A DNA stretch of 64,000 bases from Tetraselmis striata (taxonomy: Eukaryota > Chlorophyta > Chlorodendrophyceae > Chlorodendrales > Chlorodendraceae). The stretch spans positions 1-64,000 of the forward strand of contig VCJN01003080.1 of NCBI GenBank assembly GCA_006384855.1. The letters run 5' to 3'. Both the position numbers and the translations under genes were made by a program. Positions within the stretch are counted from its first letter, which is position 1. Each line of letters starts with the position of its first letter. This document shows, one piece after another, positions 36,181-46,608 of the stretch. The notes below the pieces were generated by a model. It was not told the DNA's origin. It saw only the letters and a list, made by a program, of their open reading frames with translations, and searched no databases.

Positions 36181-36908
36181 GCACATTTCAGTTGCACATT
36201 TATAGCAGAGGTTAGTTTGACCAACTTGCAGAATAATTTCAACGTGTTCTCGTGTGTCATTTCTCATAATCACTACCTAGCCAATAGTTGAACTGCCAAC
36301 ACCCAAATTACGCTTCCCGGCGGCCACACTTTCACCCATATCCGGCCGAACCCCGCTCTATTGATACCAATGCGATATGCATGCCAACAACATGGCTTTA
36401 CAAGGATCCCTGTGATGTCTTCTCTTACGCCGTAATTCGTGAGTGCGACGCAACGGACAAATTGTTGCTCAATCAATTAAATCGCGATTTTTCGTTGTTA
36501 CCACCGAGTGGTCTGCTCATTATGTACTATAACAAATTGAAATCTTTATACTTAAACATATAAACAAGTATGCCAGCCGTTAAAATGCCCTTCAAGCGAT
36601 AGCGCCCCGGCTTCAACTTCGAAATACCATTGCTCTAAGATGCCCACCTACCGCCGGCAAAACACATTGCCACTCAGCACCTGCCGAATCAGAAAAAAAA
36701 AACACACAACGCAATTAAGCGCCCTTTGAGACACATAATTTATTGGGTAATCGCCTCCGCGCCTTATGCTGCACTTATCCTATTTGTCCGAACATGCAAT
36801 GCTGGCATGCGCATTTGCATTGACTCCCGACAAATATATATAACAGCCGAATAAGATTCCCATTACCGCACGCCACCATACTCACAGTAGATATGCTGTC
36901 CGGCTATA

Positions 36909-37232
36909 TTGTATATATTCCGCCCTCGACCGAGTTTTAGGCTAACACCATCCTGCAATCAAACATATACGGATGTCCACACAGTATCGTTCAAAACTCA
37001 GTTCGGTCTTTTCGAATTCCATGTCATGACATTTGGACCGTCCAATAGCCCATCGGCGATTCAACGCTTGATGCTGGGTAACGTTATTTTGCATCCGCAT
37101 AACACCGCGTTCATTCCTGTCAGGTTTGACAACGTTTTGGTATTTGGTATCTCCCTCAATGAACACTACATACACCTGAAAACCACGCTTGTTTTGCTTG
37201 CCAAACATCACATACTGCTGCAACTGCCTTAA
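36909..37232 (+). pseudogene. Ty3-type reverse transcriptase remnant
   Basis: The 107-codon frame matches the palm region of Ty3 RT: VSFKTQFGLFEFHVMTFGPS, SAIQRLM, then RFDNVLVFG where YLDDILVF is expected, followed by EHYIHLKTTLVLLAKHHI. The second catalytic Asp has become Asn and the first motif is altered, so it cannot be active. Thumb and RNase H-like traces with stops continue to about 37700. Confidence 0.65.
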
Positions 37233-38279
37233 CCAAGAAGAATAGTTTGGCCATTACATAGCCCACGGGGCACACGCCCTTCCAAACAGTGTTGCCATTC
37301 GCAATTGGCCCCCGCACCACAATTAACGATTTTTTGGAATACGGCAGTTAATATCGTAAGGATGGAATGAATATACATACTATCGCATGTCCACACCCCT
37401 TTCATAATATTTGTGGCTTACCTTTTACGCACTTCCAGAAAATATATATGCTTATTTATGCATACGCCTTAACCGCTGTCCTACTTTAGGAAACTGCAAA
37501 GGGACACTTCCGACAGCAGTGCGCCTATTATACCAAAGTTTCACGATATACCCATGCCAAATACGGCACCTATGCCCAGTAAGAACTTTTTTCGCATGGA
37601 TACGCTTTGACAATATGACGCTGCTTTATACAAAATGGTTCTTAGATCACGCTCAGACCACATACACTATGCATACCACTCTCCGTCACCTGCCCGCCCG
37701 AGCCACCGTCACTCACTACCATGCCTAGCAAACCACGGACCCCCGCCCGCACCTGGAAGCCCGTGCTCGACATATTATATTGCAATAAAAAGCTCTTAGA
37801 ATAAGGCCGATGCCCGGTCTCGTCGTCCGGATTTACGCCAATACTTAACAAAACACGACATTCAACTTCTTGACACAAACCTACTAACACGTTGCCCGAT
37901 TTTCTCTCATATTTACCATGCACTACTTCCACCTTCAAGTTAATCTCGAATTGATAATCGGCCAATTCGCCACAACTATACCACCGAAGCAAACTACGAC
38001 TATTGTATCCGTATTCGCAATCACATAATAGAATTCCAGCAACGGGTTATATTGGATAGTATGCCTGCCCGCCTCGGACAAATTCTGTCTTGATTTGGTC
38101 ATTCCGGAAGTACTGTACCCGCGCTGCCGGCCACCTTGCTCGATGCCGCACGCTCTACTATTTGGAAAACACATGGTGACCCATTATTCCCATACTACTA
38201 ATGGAAGACCGCACTCCCCGCTTCACCTCGGTTATGACAAAACATGTTCCGCTCGTGCTCGTTACATAATGACGCCTGG

Positions 38280-38870
38280 CCAAATAACTTATCCCTCGTC
38301 GGTTTCTACCAATCCGCAACTACATGCACTCCGCTTGACGCCCGCTACGGCACAAACCCGCTCACACCCGCTAACTTCTTATAACAACACGTGGACTCTG
38401 CGGATTACATTGACATCGCCAAAATACCAGATGCAGAAATACATAACTAAAAGTTAGAACTCGCCAATACCTGAGTATTAAGCATATGTAGCATATGCCA
38501 ACCGTTAAACTCGCCCCAATACAGCCTGGATATCAACGTCACACATATTGCTTCGCAGTCAGCTTGTCAAATTCCGCCTGCCAACTCCGCTTGCCTTTTG
38601 CTATGGCAACGTCACACATATTGCTTTGCAGTCAGCTTGCCAAGTCCGCCTGCCAACTCCTGCCAACTCCGCTTGCCTTTTCTATGCACTGCCATCCCGT
38701 ATTCCACGATTCCTGGGGGCCATATGCTAACCTGAAATTTCGTAGTGATATGCTCCATGGTTATGCCCGACACAATCTTGTCTCTGTGGTTATGCTTACG
38801 CACACTGATCATCGTGCCCTGTCCGCCGAATACCCCGCCCGCTTTCCTTGCGTATCCCATGGGTCTACTT
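38280..38870 (+). pseudogene. Integrase C-terminal remnant of the LTR element
   Basis: ALRLTPATAQTRSH near 38330 and CHPVFHDSWGPY near 38695 resemble the tail of Ty3 integrases, where L-T-A-A-T-A-Q-x-R and HPVFHVSLLKPY are common. Stops and shifts lie between them. The position just upstream of the right LTR fits. The match is short. Confidence 0.4.
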
Positions 38871-38889
38871 TTTTGGGGCCGGGATGGAA

Positions 38890-39246
38890 TGTTAGGGTTA
38901 CCACCATAACCCTACCTGCATACCTATATCCGCACACCTATACAGTCATACTCGTACCACTCACTTCCTTATATTAACGCAACTACTACATGCAACTAAG
39001 CTGCTGATCCGCCCACCCACATATGCCGCGTGCTTGCCACATGTCATGCCCTTGTCAGCCGTTATGCCCCGATGACTCCCTGATGACTCCAAGCCTAGAT
39101 TGCATATCCAAGCCTAATGCCTGCATGCGAACGGCTGCCAAGCCGATAGTTGTATAAAGCCGTGTACACCTCGGTACACTGTAACAAGATCCTTTGTTGC
39201 AAACCTTTTCCTTGTCTATGCTAAAGTCTCTCACCTAAAGCTTACA
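38890..39246 (+). repeat. 3' LTR of the Ty3-like element
   Basis: 357 bp, differing from the 5' LTR at three positions (two near base 30 and one near base 300 of the LTR). It is followed directly by the GTTAT duplication. Confidence 0.9.
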
Positions 39247-39250
39247 GTTA

Positions 39251-39438
39251 TGATCTTAACTAGTTTATGGGGTTTCCTCTCTTGACCTAACCGCTTTTCA
39301 GCTACCAAGTGCTGCTCAGTGGTACGGGAACTAGGCACCTGTCGTTGCGCCCTTTTTGGGTGCAGCACGAGTAGACATAAAAGCAGCCACAACATCTGAG
39401 CCTGCCATCTTCCAGTTTTCGATGCGTTCCACGCAACG
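39251..39438 (+). repeat. A1 split direct repeat
   Basis: Begins TGATCTTAACTAGTTTATGG and ends TTCCACGCAACG. The A2 copy is 42175-42360. The left LTR-retrotransposon target duplication GTTAT overlaps its first base, so that insertion hit the element edge. Confidence 0.85.
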
Positions 39439-39551
39439 ATGTTAAAACTGTCTCGTAACCTGTTGCGAGCAAGGTCACCCCACGTTGTTCAAGACCACAC
39501 CCGGCTCACCACCTGTGTGTGATATTCTCATCCGTACGCCCGTGCGTTACC

Positions 39552-40489
39552 ATGCCAGATGGTGAAGAACCCGTCGTTGAGCCGACGCTCGAGTCGCTAC
39601 ACGCAGACGTGAAGGCCCAGTCTACATTACTGCGGGAGCTTGCTACAGCGATGGCTCAATTGACGGCTCGTGAGCGCGTTGTTGATAAAGAAGGCTCACA
39701 TGGTTCCGGTTCCGGGCAGCGCATCGCGGGACAGCCGACAGGCAGCGGGGGAGCCGCAGAGCGCCCCGACTTGCTAGCCCACGGCTAGCCCAGAGCGGCC
39801 GTGTCGGAGCAAAATCCGTGAGTGACGAGGATGACTACCTCGCGGTGCCAGAACTACTGCAGAGGGGCAGAGTCTGGTTACAAGGCCGTTCGACTGGTCA
39901 GCCGAGTGCCTGGACTCTTCCCACTGAGCACCGACCTAACGAACGAGTATCTCAAGCAGGATGACCGGCGTCTGCCGGCCCAGGAGGAGTATCTATGGAT
40001 GTCGTGTTTCGGCGCCCACATGGCCGCACTTTTCGTGGCTCTCGACGAGCTGCTGCCCTACGTCCCTACTGCAAATCAGGACTTCACCCCTACCTCGCGA
40101 GAGCTCGGAACCACGCCGAAGCCATCGACACGGCGTTTCGCTTTCGTTTGGCCTTCCTACGGAGGCTTAATGAGGTCAAGCGTGTGCACGGCGACCAAGG
40201 TGTACTAGACGTGCTGCGAGCTCCGCACTTTCAGCCTGCTTCTGAGCATCCGGGTTCCGCGATTTTTTGTGGACCTCATGAGGGACTACGAGCGTCGCGT
40301 CTTCGAGGCGACGGCGGCCAGCAGCGCCAAAGCAACCGCTACTGCTCGGTGGCGGCAGCAACTGCAGGTCGCGGACGTGGACGAGGACGTGGCGGTGGAC
40401 GCGGGCGTGGCCGCGAAGGTGAGCACGAGTGACGGTGTGGGGCGCCTTTCGTCGGAGCTGCCGGAGCTTTGCGAGGCCACCTTTCGGTG
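39552..40489 (+). pseudogene. Gag-like ORF of the tyrosine-recombinase element, frameshifted
   Basis: The frame starts MPDGEEPVVEPTLESLHADV with a short coiled coil (LLRELATAMAQLTARE), stops at 39786, and continues in other frames as EYLWMSCFGAHMAALFVALD, then DTAFRFRLAFLRRLNEVK, then FVDLMRDYERRVFEAT, ending near 40489. In one frame an [14 protein letters not shown] run is encoded. The helical make-up and position suggest Gag. At least three frame breaks. Confidence 0.45.
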
Positions 40490-40587
40490 ACCGCCGCAAA
40501 ACGCACCCTTGCAGCTCAACGGCGGCATGAGCGCCCTGTGTCAGGACCTGACCCCCCACCTTACAGACTTCATTTAGACCTTCCTCG

Positions 40588-42096
40588 GTGCGGCGCTTCT
40601 TATTACAGCTACAGCCGAGTGCGGCTCAACCATCCGCACACCTGCACATGCCGGTTCAACCAACCGCCTCCCGTACCATTCCATCATTGCGTCCGTCGGT
40701 TGTTACACTGCGTGTCACAACTGGTTCGCAACGACCAAGCTTCGCGCGTGTACGTTACGCGCGTGACAGGCGCTACGAGCGCAAAGGGCGCGCGGGGCGG
40801 CTTTCCTACCTGAACCTAGCCCCGCAAACCCGTACTGATGCTACTGCAAACCCGTCCAGCAACTACCGGCCTACCGCCGGGAATCTAACCGCTGCTGCCG
40901 AGTACTTTGCAAACAATAGTCTCACCTCTGGAACTCTGTCGGTAAAACGACGCACTTACGTAATTGACGAGCCCGAAGCTGTCGCTCCCTGGGCTGCTTC
41001 ACTGCGATCTCGACTGCAGGATGCCTTTGGCTCAGACGAGCTAGGACAACGGACACTCGACCTGCTCTCCAGCTCCCTCACCGCTCAGACACTCAAGAGC
41101 TACGCCGGCAAACTGTCTCAGTTCGTGGAGTTCTGCCACGACTCCGAGAACATCAGCCCGCTGGAGGCGACCACTGCTACTGTCGTCCGGTACGTTGCCT
41201 GGATTGGTGAGCGAGGGTACATTGGAGCTAAGTCACTGCAACCCTGCATGTCGGCAATCAACACGTTCTTCGAGCTGCACAACCTCGACCCAATCGCCAA
41301 GGACAGCCTACACCTCACTTCGGCAAGGCGTGGGCTGCTGCCACGGCAGCGGCGTCTGGAAGCCGCCCCTTTGCGAGTTCCGCTGCCTGCTGATGTAGCT
41401 TACCGCTTCGTCACAAAAGCCGAGCTGATTGTGTCTTCTCCCACCCCAGAGTACCAACACGACTTTCGAGCCCTCGCGGCCTCGGTTGTCAACTTCATGT
41501 TCTTTGACAGAGGATTTACTGGTGTCTCCTGCCGAGTGCGGGATGTGCATGTCGACGATTACAACATTACCCTACAGGTGTACCGCGAGAAAGGCCGCGC
41601 TGGCCGACGGGGACCCGACGACCTGCGCGTACTTCTCCTTCCGGTGTCAAAGCACCCCCGAATTGCACGTCTCCTGCACCACTTCATCGACACAATACAG
41701 TCTGTTCCCCTTGTTACTGCTGCCTTGGCTGAAACTAACTTCTGGGCGGTCACCCCGAGCGAGCAGTCAAAACCTTGGATTGCTGCTACGATGTCGGACT
41801 GGCTGTCTACAGCCGTCCGCCTTGTCGGTGCTGCCCCTCCCGCCGGCACTTCCTGGACCTCACACAACCTTCGCAAGGGAGCAGCGTCTGCGGCCAACGC
41901 CATTGGAGTACCACTGTCCCACATTCGCCATCAAGGTGGCTGGGCCACTAACTCCGACGTCGTTCTGGACTACATCGACCCCAACGTTCTTCCTTCACCT
42001 GGCGCATGGTTCTTCTTTGGCCACAGCGCCCCCCTCCGCCACTTCCAAGTCCAACAGGAATCCGCAGCGGTGGCCTTCCCGGTGTCTCCTTCATGA
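40588..42096 (+). CDS. Tyrosine recombinase (DIRS/Kangaroo type)
   Basis: The 502-codon frame is intact. Tyrosine recombinases cut and rejoin DNA through a tyrosine nucleophile, and in DIRS-type elements they integrate a circular DNA intermediate. The N-terminal half has a core-binding-like helical region (LTAQTLKSYAGKLSQFVEFC). The catalytic half shows RGFTGVSCRVRDV, REKGRAGRRGP, then HNLRKGAASAANAIGV (His-X-X-Arg), HQGGW, and the nucleophile in VVLDYID about 36 residues after the HxxR. It ends 54 bp before B1. The first ~90 codons are poorly conserved in character and the true start may be a later ATG. It overlaps no other intact ORF and is the only intact transposition gene in the window. 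Confidence 0.85.
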   Translation: MRRFLLQLQPSAAQPSAHLHMPVQPTASRTIPSLRPSVVTLRVTTGSQRPSFARVRYARDRRYERKGRAGRLSYLNLAPQTRTDATANPSSNYRPTAGNLTAAAEYFANNSLTSGTLSVKRRTYVIDEPEAVAPWAASLRSRLQDAFGSDELGQRTLDLLSSSLTAQTLKSYAGKLSQFVEFCHDSENISPLEATTATVVRYVAWIGERGYIGAKSLQPCMSAINTFFELHNLDPIAKDSLHLTSARRGLLPRQRRLEAAPLRVPLPADVAYRFVTKAELIVSSPTPEYQHDFRALAASVVNFMFFDRGFTGVSCRVRDVHVDDYNITLQVYREKGRAGRRGPDDLRVLLLPVSKHPRIARLLHHFIDTIQSVPLVTAALAETNFWAVTPSEQSKPWIAATMSDWLSTAVRLVGAAPPAGTSWTSHNLRKGAASAANAIGVPLSHIRHQGGWATNSDVVLDYIDPNVLPSPGAWFFFGHSAPLRHFQVQQESAAVAFPVSPS

Positions 42097-42150
42097 CCTG
42101 GCGCTACCCCTTCTCCGCCAATCCACCGCTCTCTCCGTTCGCTCATGACT

Positions 42151-42174
42151 GGCAAAACCAGACTCAACTTGAAA
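42151..42174 (+). repeat. B1 split direct repeat
   Basis: 24 bases starting GGCAAAACCAGACTC, identical to 42456-42479 (B2) and directly abutting A2. Confidence 0.85.
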
Positions 42175-42360
42175 TGATCTAAACTAGTTTATGGGGTTTC
42201 CTCTCTTGACCTAACCGCTTTCCAGCTACAAGTGCTGCTCAGTGGTACGGGAACTAGGCACTGTCGTTGCGCCCTTTTTGGGTGCAGCACGAGTAGACAT
42301 AAAAGCAGCCACAACAGCTGAGCCTGCCATCTTCCAGTTTTCGCTGCGTTCCACGCAGCG
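42175..42360 (+). repeat. A2 split direct repeat
   Basis: Copy of 39251-39438 with a few substitutions and small indels; starts TGATCTAAACTAGTTTATGG and ends CCACGCAGCG. Confidence 0.85.
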
Positions 42361-42455
42361 CCCCCCCTGACTCCGTTTTTCCCTCCACGCTTTCGCTAAA
42401 ACCATCCCGCCAATTTCGGCTCTTGACCGTATAAAACAGCCTGCGCGACCTTTTT

Positions 42456-42479
42456 GGCAAAACCAGACTCAACTTGAAA
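42456..42479 (+). repeat. B2 split direct repeat, right end of the element
   Basis: Identical to B1. LINE sequence resumes immediately after it. Confidence 0.85.
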
Positions 42480-42652
42480 CCCCTGGTACGACGGCCTTCC
42501 AGGCAGTGATCCAGTCGTTAGCTAGTCGAAAGCCCTGCTGCGGGGTAGCTCTGTCCTTATTACTCATCTAGTCACCAGCCATCAGGAAAACTGCATAATT
42601 ATCCTCATGTGATTAAAAAGCCTTCAAGCATTCTGCAAGTTTATTTAATTAA
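42480..42652 (-). repeat. LINE copy 2, middle piece
   Basis: GGTACGACGGCC, AATCCAGT-like, GAAAGCCCTG and AAGCATTCTGCAAG follow in the same order as at 20866-20970. The match ends at the TAA target site of the next insertion. Confidence 0.6.
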
Positions 42653-44617
42653 GGCTTGGAAGATTTTATCCGTTGTCTTTGGTGGCGATTTTGCTCGGAA
42701 AAAGGGGGGGGGGGGGAATCTTCCTTTTCGGAAAAAAAAACTTATAGTCTGATAGTACTTTGAACAGTACTCGTCGATGCCCCCGATGTCGTAGGCGAAA
42801 GCGCCGGCGCGGCTAACTCGACACCGGCACAGTACAGTAGCGGCGGGTGGGGAGACAAACCGCCGCAATGCATCCTCTAAGCTCTGTTTATGGGGTTTCA
42901 AGAACTACTCAACTGTCCTAGTGCGACCCGTACAATCTGTTTCGGGTTTCAAACGGGTTTTACCGGACGGTACCCTCCGGGCTGCCTTATCGCCCGCGAG
43001 CCTTGCGCCGGGCCTGGCCGGGGAGCTACTTAGGACAGCCACCTACCATCATCTCATCTGCCCATTCATTAACCTTCCATATATCCGATATCCCTCCACC
43101 CTATCCCACCACCACCAGCACCCGCCGCCCACACCAGGCAGCACCACTATGTACCTCCTGGCGTCACTGGCGGCGTGCGTCAGCATTTCCGTTGACGGCA
43201 TGACCGCAGTGCGGAACATATGGATAAAGCTAGGCGCTCATGAGTGGATGGGGCGACAAGAACTCTACGGACCAGCTGAATGAGGCAATCGAGGCCCACA
43301 CCCCCGACTACCACCCCCTGCTTGCTGACACCGATATCAAGATGGTGTGCATGGCCGGCACCCGGCACGACCGTGGGCTTTCGCGAGACTGCACAGCGTT
43401 CCTGCTAGAGGCAGTCACAGACACCCTGGCGTTCCTTGCTTTGAGACGAGAACGGTTACGATTACGGTCGATTGCCAGCGCCCCGCTACCCGGTTACGAT
43501 TAAGGTCTCGGCAAGCACCGCGCGCACAACCCGTTCCCGACGATGATGATGGCTAGCGCCGCGCCGAGCCCTGAGAGTCATCACCGCCTCCCTACTCACA
43601 AAGTGCCCCGCTGTCTGCCAAAAACCAGCAATACAACTCCCTGATAGAATGGCAAGAGTTAGAGGGCGTCGGTTGGTCGACGGACATGGCTAAACCGGTC
43701 GGCTTCGACTTCGTCTTCGCCCTCCATCGCGCCTTGTTCCCTCTCAGCTCTCGTTCCAAGACTGGCGTTGTATCTGGGGTATGAGAGCATCTTTGCAAAG
43801 GGCCAGCCCCGCCGGACAAACGTTTCGCGCAGTTCTTTGGGAAGAAGAAACTCGGACATAAGGCAGATCGGCCGAACGTTCCGAAATTCGTTGGAGTACC
43901 TCAATACGCGCTGTCCGCAACGGTAATTGGGTCCAGAAGTTAGGGCAACTGGCCGAGCATCATCGCGTTGCTAAAGCCCTGGAGCTCTTGCTATTTCGGT
44001 ACGAGGAGCGGCTCGGCAAGCAGCGCGACTATGACCTTAAGTCAAAACTGATGGAGGAGCCGGTACGGTCGGCCGAGACGGCGTCGCATGTGGAGACCAT
44101 CGAGGCGCTGAAAGCGCTGGCGACCAACCGCGATTTCCCAACCGACATGCGCTCGCTTAGCCACCGGCTGCTGAACACCCCCTGTCTATGCGGTCTCATA
44201 CAGTCGGGCGGGTCTGGGGTTGACAATGTAAACAACATTGTCATTTATTACGTTCATCTATGTGCCATATTCATCTATGTGCCGTGGTCTTCTATGCATC
44301 CTCCTGCATCTATATTAACGGCCTATTTGCTGCCCCAGCCTTGTCTAAAGTACTGCACAAAGTACTATCACAGTCCCCCAATTTTTCACCTGAAGGTGGG
44401 GGTGCCCAATACCCATAGAAGTTCATCTATAACATGTTTTTAGTTGCCTTGGCTGTTCATGCATGCTTACAAGGCACAAACATGATGTTTCCTTGCTATT
44501 TGTTTCATGGCAGTACTTTAGCAATACTGCAGAGGAAGGAAGTGTTTCCAAAGGGGGGGGGGGGGGGCAAAAGGGGGGGGGGCACCAAAGACAACGGATA
44601 AAATCTTCCAGGCCTAA
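42650..44617. mobile_element. PIF/Harbinger-like element with 30-bp inverted ends and TAA duplication
   Basis: 42653-42682 and the reverse complement of 44585-44614 match at 29 of 30 bases (GGCTTGGAAGATTTTATCCG at the left). TAA flanks both sides (42650-42652, 44615-44617), the 3-bp TWA duplication typical of PIF/Harbinger elements. G runs lie just inside both ends. The interior holds no PIF transposase; instead it contains DIRS-like sequence. Confidence 0.7.
42878..44250 (+). pseudogene. DIRS-like 5' end and Gag remnant inside the PIF-like element
   Basis: CTCTGTTTATGGGGTTTC at about 42885 and GGCCGGGGAGCTACTTAGGAC at 43017 match the A-type repeat at 18100-18270. Helical Gag-like sequence follows in broken frames: SLEYLNTRCPQR near 43890, then MLFRYEERLGKQRDYDLKSK and ALKALATNRDFPTDMRSLSH at 43988-44170. 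No RT or recombinase is present. Confidence 0.4.
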
Positions 44618-44930
44618 GAGCTGTGACGGAATTTCCAACGCTGTTCGATCACCGCCGTCTAAAACACTGCCATCAGAATGTATCTGGCCTACTGACCACC
44701 AAAGGTCTTATCCGCGCCGACTTCACAGCTTGGCGACGACAGTGGCGGCGAAAGCATGTTGGACTCTAACTCATGTAAGCCTTAAAACCAAGCCCCTCCC
44801 AAAAATCGTTGTGCTTTCATGCATGCCCTTTCATCTGCCAAATAGTAATCTGAAATTTCGTATACAACTTAAGTCCCGCTTAGTCTGTGATGCTGAACAT
44901 GCCAGTTGTCTTACAGCCCGGTTGCATCAA
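44615..44930 (-). repeat. LINE copy 2, right piece
   Basis: TGACGGAATTTCCAACGCTGTTCGATCACCG followed by TAAAACACTGCCATCA corresponds to 20987-21040 of the uninterrupted copy. The match decays to the right; the zinc-binding ORF is not recognisable here. Confidence 0.6.
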
Positions 44931-45137
44931 CCGGCATAGGGTCCACTAAGTGAATAGCAGTGCGTAGCGTGCAACCCTCTAGCTAAAGGCGGCCACATCC
45001 TTGTTCTTGGAGAGATTGGTGCAACCGTCCTTGCCCCTCCCCCAACTGCTTGTACATGTACGGTAGGGCTAGTCCCCTTGCGTGCAGGGCTTGCTACATT
45101 ACCCCACCCCCCCCACAGTGACCAACGGGGCACATAC

Positions 45138-45300
45138 TCGTGTGAATTACAAATGGCAAGCAACAATCCACCGTTTAAAGCAACGCTAGCATATCAACAC
45201 ATGCCACTTATTTGATCAATAACAAATCCACCGCTAAAAGCAGTACTAGAAGATCGACACAAGCGGTCCGCAGCCCGCACAAGGCGGGTTGGATGAGTGA
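45138..45300 (+). repeat. Dispersed LINE-tail repeat fragment
   Basis: GTGTGAATTACAAATGGCA, CAATCCACC...AAAGCA (twice) and the paired CCCGC/GCGGG hairpin followed by TGGATGAGTGAT match the reverse complement of 20705-20815. Confidence 0.6.
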
Positions 45301-45485
45301 TGCGCGCGGCCGGTTCAGAGTCCGGGCCATGCGAGCACGTATGTGCGAGGTGATCCACGGATGCGCTGTGCAGCTTCAACAACGGAATGGCGGACAAATC
45401 AGCGCCGTGTGATGACACAGCGAGCACGCTCTCGAGCCGCCAGCAAGCTCAGTAGCCTAAGGAAATCTCTTGCGAGTAAGGCCTA

Positions 45486-46608
45486 CTAGTGAACGGGTGG
45501 TGCACCGAGTGCCCCGCCATGAGAGGGCGCCCCAATTCGCGGCCAAGCATGCGACAATGCACACCCTGCATCGCACCCCTTGCTCACCTCACAACATGTG
45601 CCGAAGACTATGCCCGAGTACTCCGACTCTATGGGATGCATCAATCTGGGCCCTTCTGTCATGGCTCCGTGTTGTGCCACGCCGCATCCAGCAATACCAA
45701 TCCCCGTTGCATTTGGCGTCCAACATGGAGCGCTCAAACCGATCCACAGTTGTAGCCCGGGACACCGCTGTGTACTTGACCCCGTATACCGCATAGTCTT
45801 GAACTCGATCAACGTGGACTTCAAGCTCCGGGAATCAAAAGTCCCGGTCACGACGTTGAACGCCGGGAGGGAGAGCTCAGCGTCCGGCACTACCATATCC
45901 TTGAGTTCGCGCACATCATCCGTGGGCACTGTGCTACTGCGAGGCACTACATGCCGCAACGAGTCCTCCACCTCCAAGCGTACATCGATACCCCGACCAT
46001 TAATACAATGATCGCGAAAGGCATATGCAGTAGCATCGTGTTGTACACGCCAGTGAGCGTCATCTCTATAAGCCGGGAGGTTCGTGAGCGCGTCGCCATA
46101 GAGGTCCACAGTGTCGAGGTTGAGCTCTAACGAGGACATAATGATCCCAATCACTGGGGCCATCCCACGTGGGCTATTTAGGCAGAAAGAAGTACACGGC
46201 AGCGATCTCCCGCAGCTGCCACGGAGTCATAACCGTCCGCGCAGTGAGGATGGCCACCGTCCGCATGCCCGACTCCGCGTCGAGCTAGCCGATTCGGAAC
46301 ACGATCCGTTCTCTGCACGTGACATGGACATTGCCCACTTCATTTTGAAGCCGAGAGTTGTTGGCCTTGTCCGGGAATGCCGTCAACTCCTTTTGCGAGC
46401 ACGACGCAGCCTCCGCCTCATCCCGCTCCATCACGCGGGCGTCCGCATCGCTGAGGTGGCAAGCAATAGCCGCCTGAAGAAGGTGCCCGCCCGCCACGCC
46501 TCGCGCACCGCTGCGGCGTAGCTGGCCCATGAGCATCGCTGAGGAACTGATCATATTGGCGGGCGGAAGAAGTTGCGTTGAAGCATCCTTGGCCAAGTAT
46601 AAACTCAA
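45486..46608 (-). pseudogene. Possible helicase remnant (Pif1/Helitron-like), low confidence
   Basis: In broken minus-strand frames KYTAVSRATTVDRF near 45745-45800 resembles motif VI of superfamily 1 helicases (YVALSRATTLDG). ELTAFPDKANNSRLQNEV near 46330-46380 may be the upstream region. Frames 45486-46163 and 46285-46608 are open but their other regions are unassigned. Helitron or Pif1 origin is a guess. Confidence 0.3.

Larger units (their letters stand above)
33643..39251 (+). mobile_element. Ty3-like LTR retrotransposon with 5-bp target duplication
   Basis: The element spans 33648-39246 (5,599 bp) and has 357-bp LTRs beginning TG and ending CA. GTTAT is present immediately before (33643-33647) and after (39247-39251). 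I count three differences between the LTRs. A TGG two bases after the left LTR (34006) begins a possible primer-binding site, and a purine-rich GGGGCCGGGATGGAA precedes the right LTR. Internal protease, RT and integrase-tail traces are all decayed. The right LTR abuts the A1 repeat of the tyrosine-recombinase element at 39251. Confidence 0.88.
39251..42479 (+). mobile_element. Tyrosine-recombinase element with split direct repeats and no reverse transcriptase
   Basis: The layout is A1 (39251-39438), a Gag-like frame, a tyrosine recombinase ORF, B1 (42151-42174), A2 (42175-42360), spacer, B2 (42456-42479). A1/A2 match over about 186 bp with few differences; B1 and B2 are identical 24-mers. This A1-ORFs-B1-A2-B2 order is the split direct repeat signature of PAT/Ngaro/Kangaroo retrotransposons. 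RT and RNase H are absent in the 3.2 kb. It is either a deletion derivative mobilised in trans or a recombinase-only element. Confidence 0.8.
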
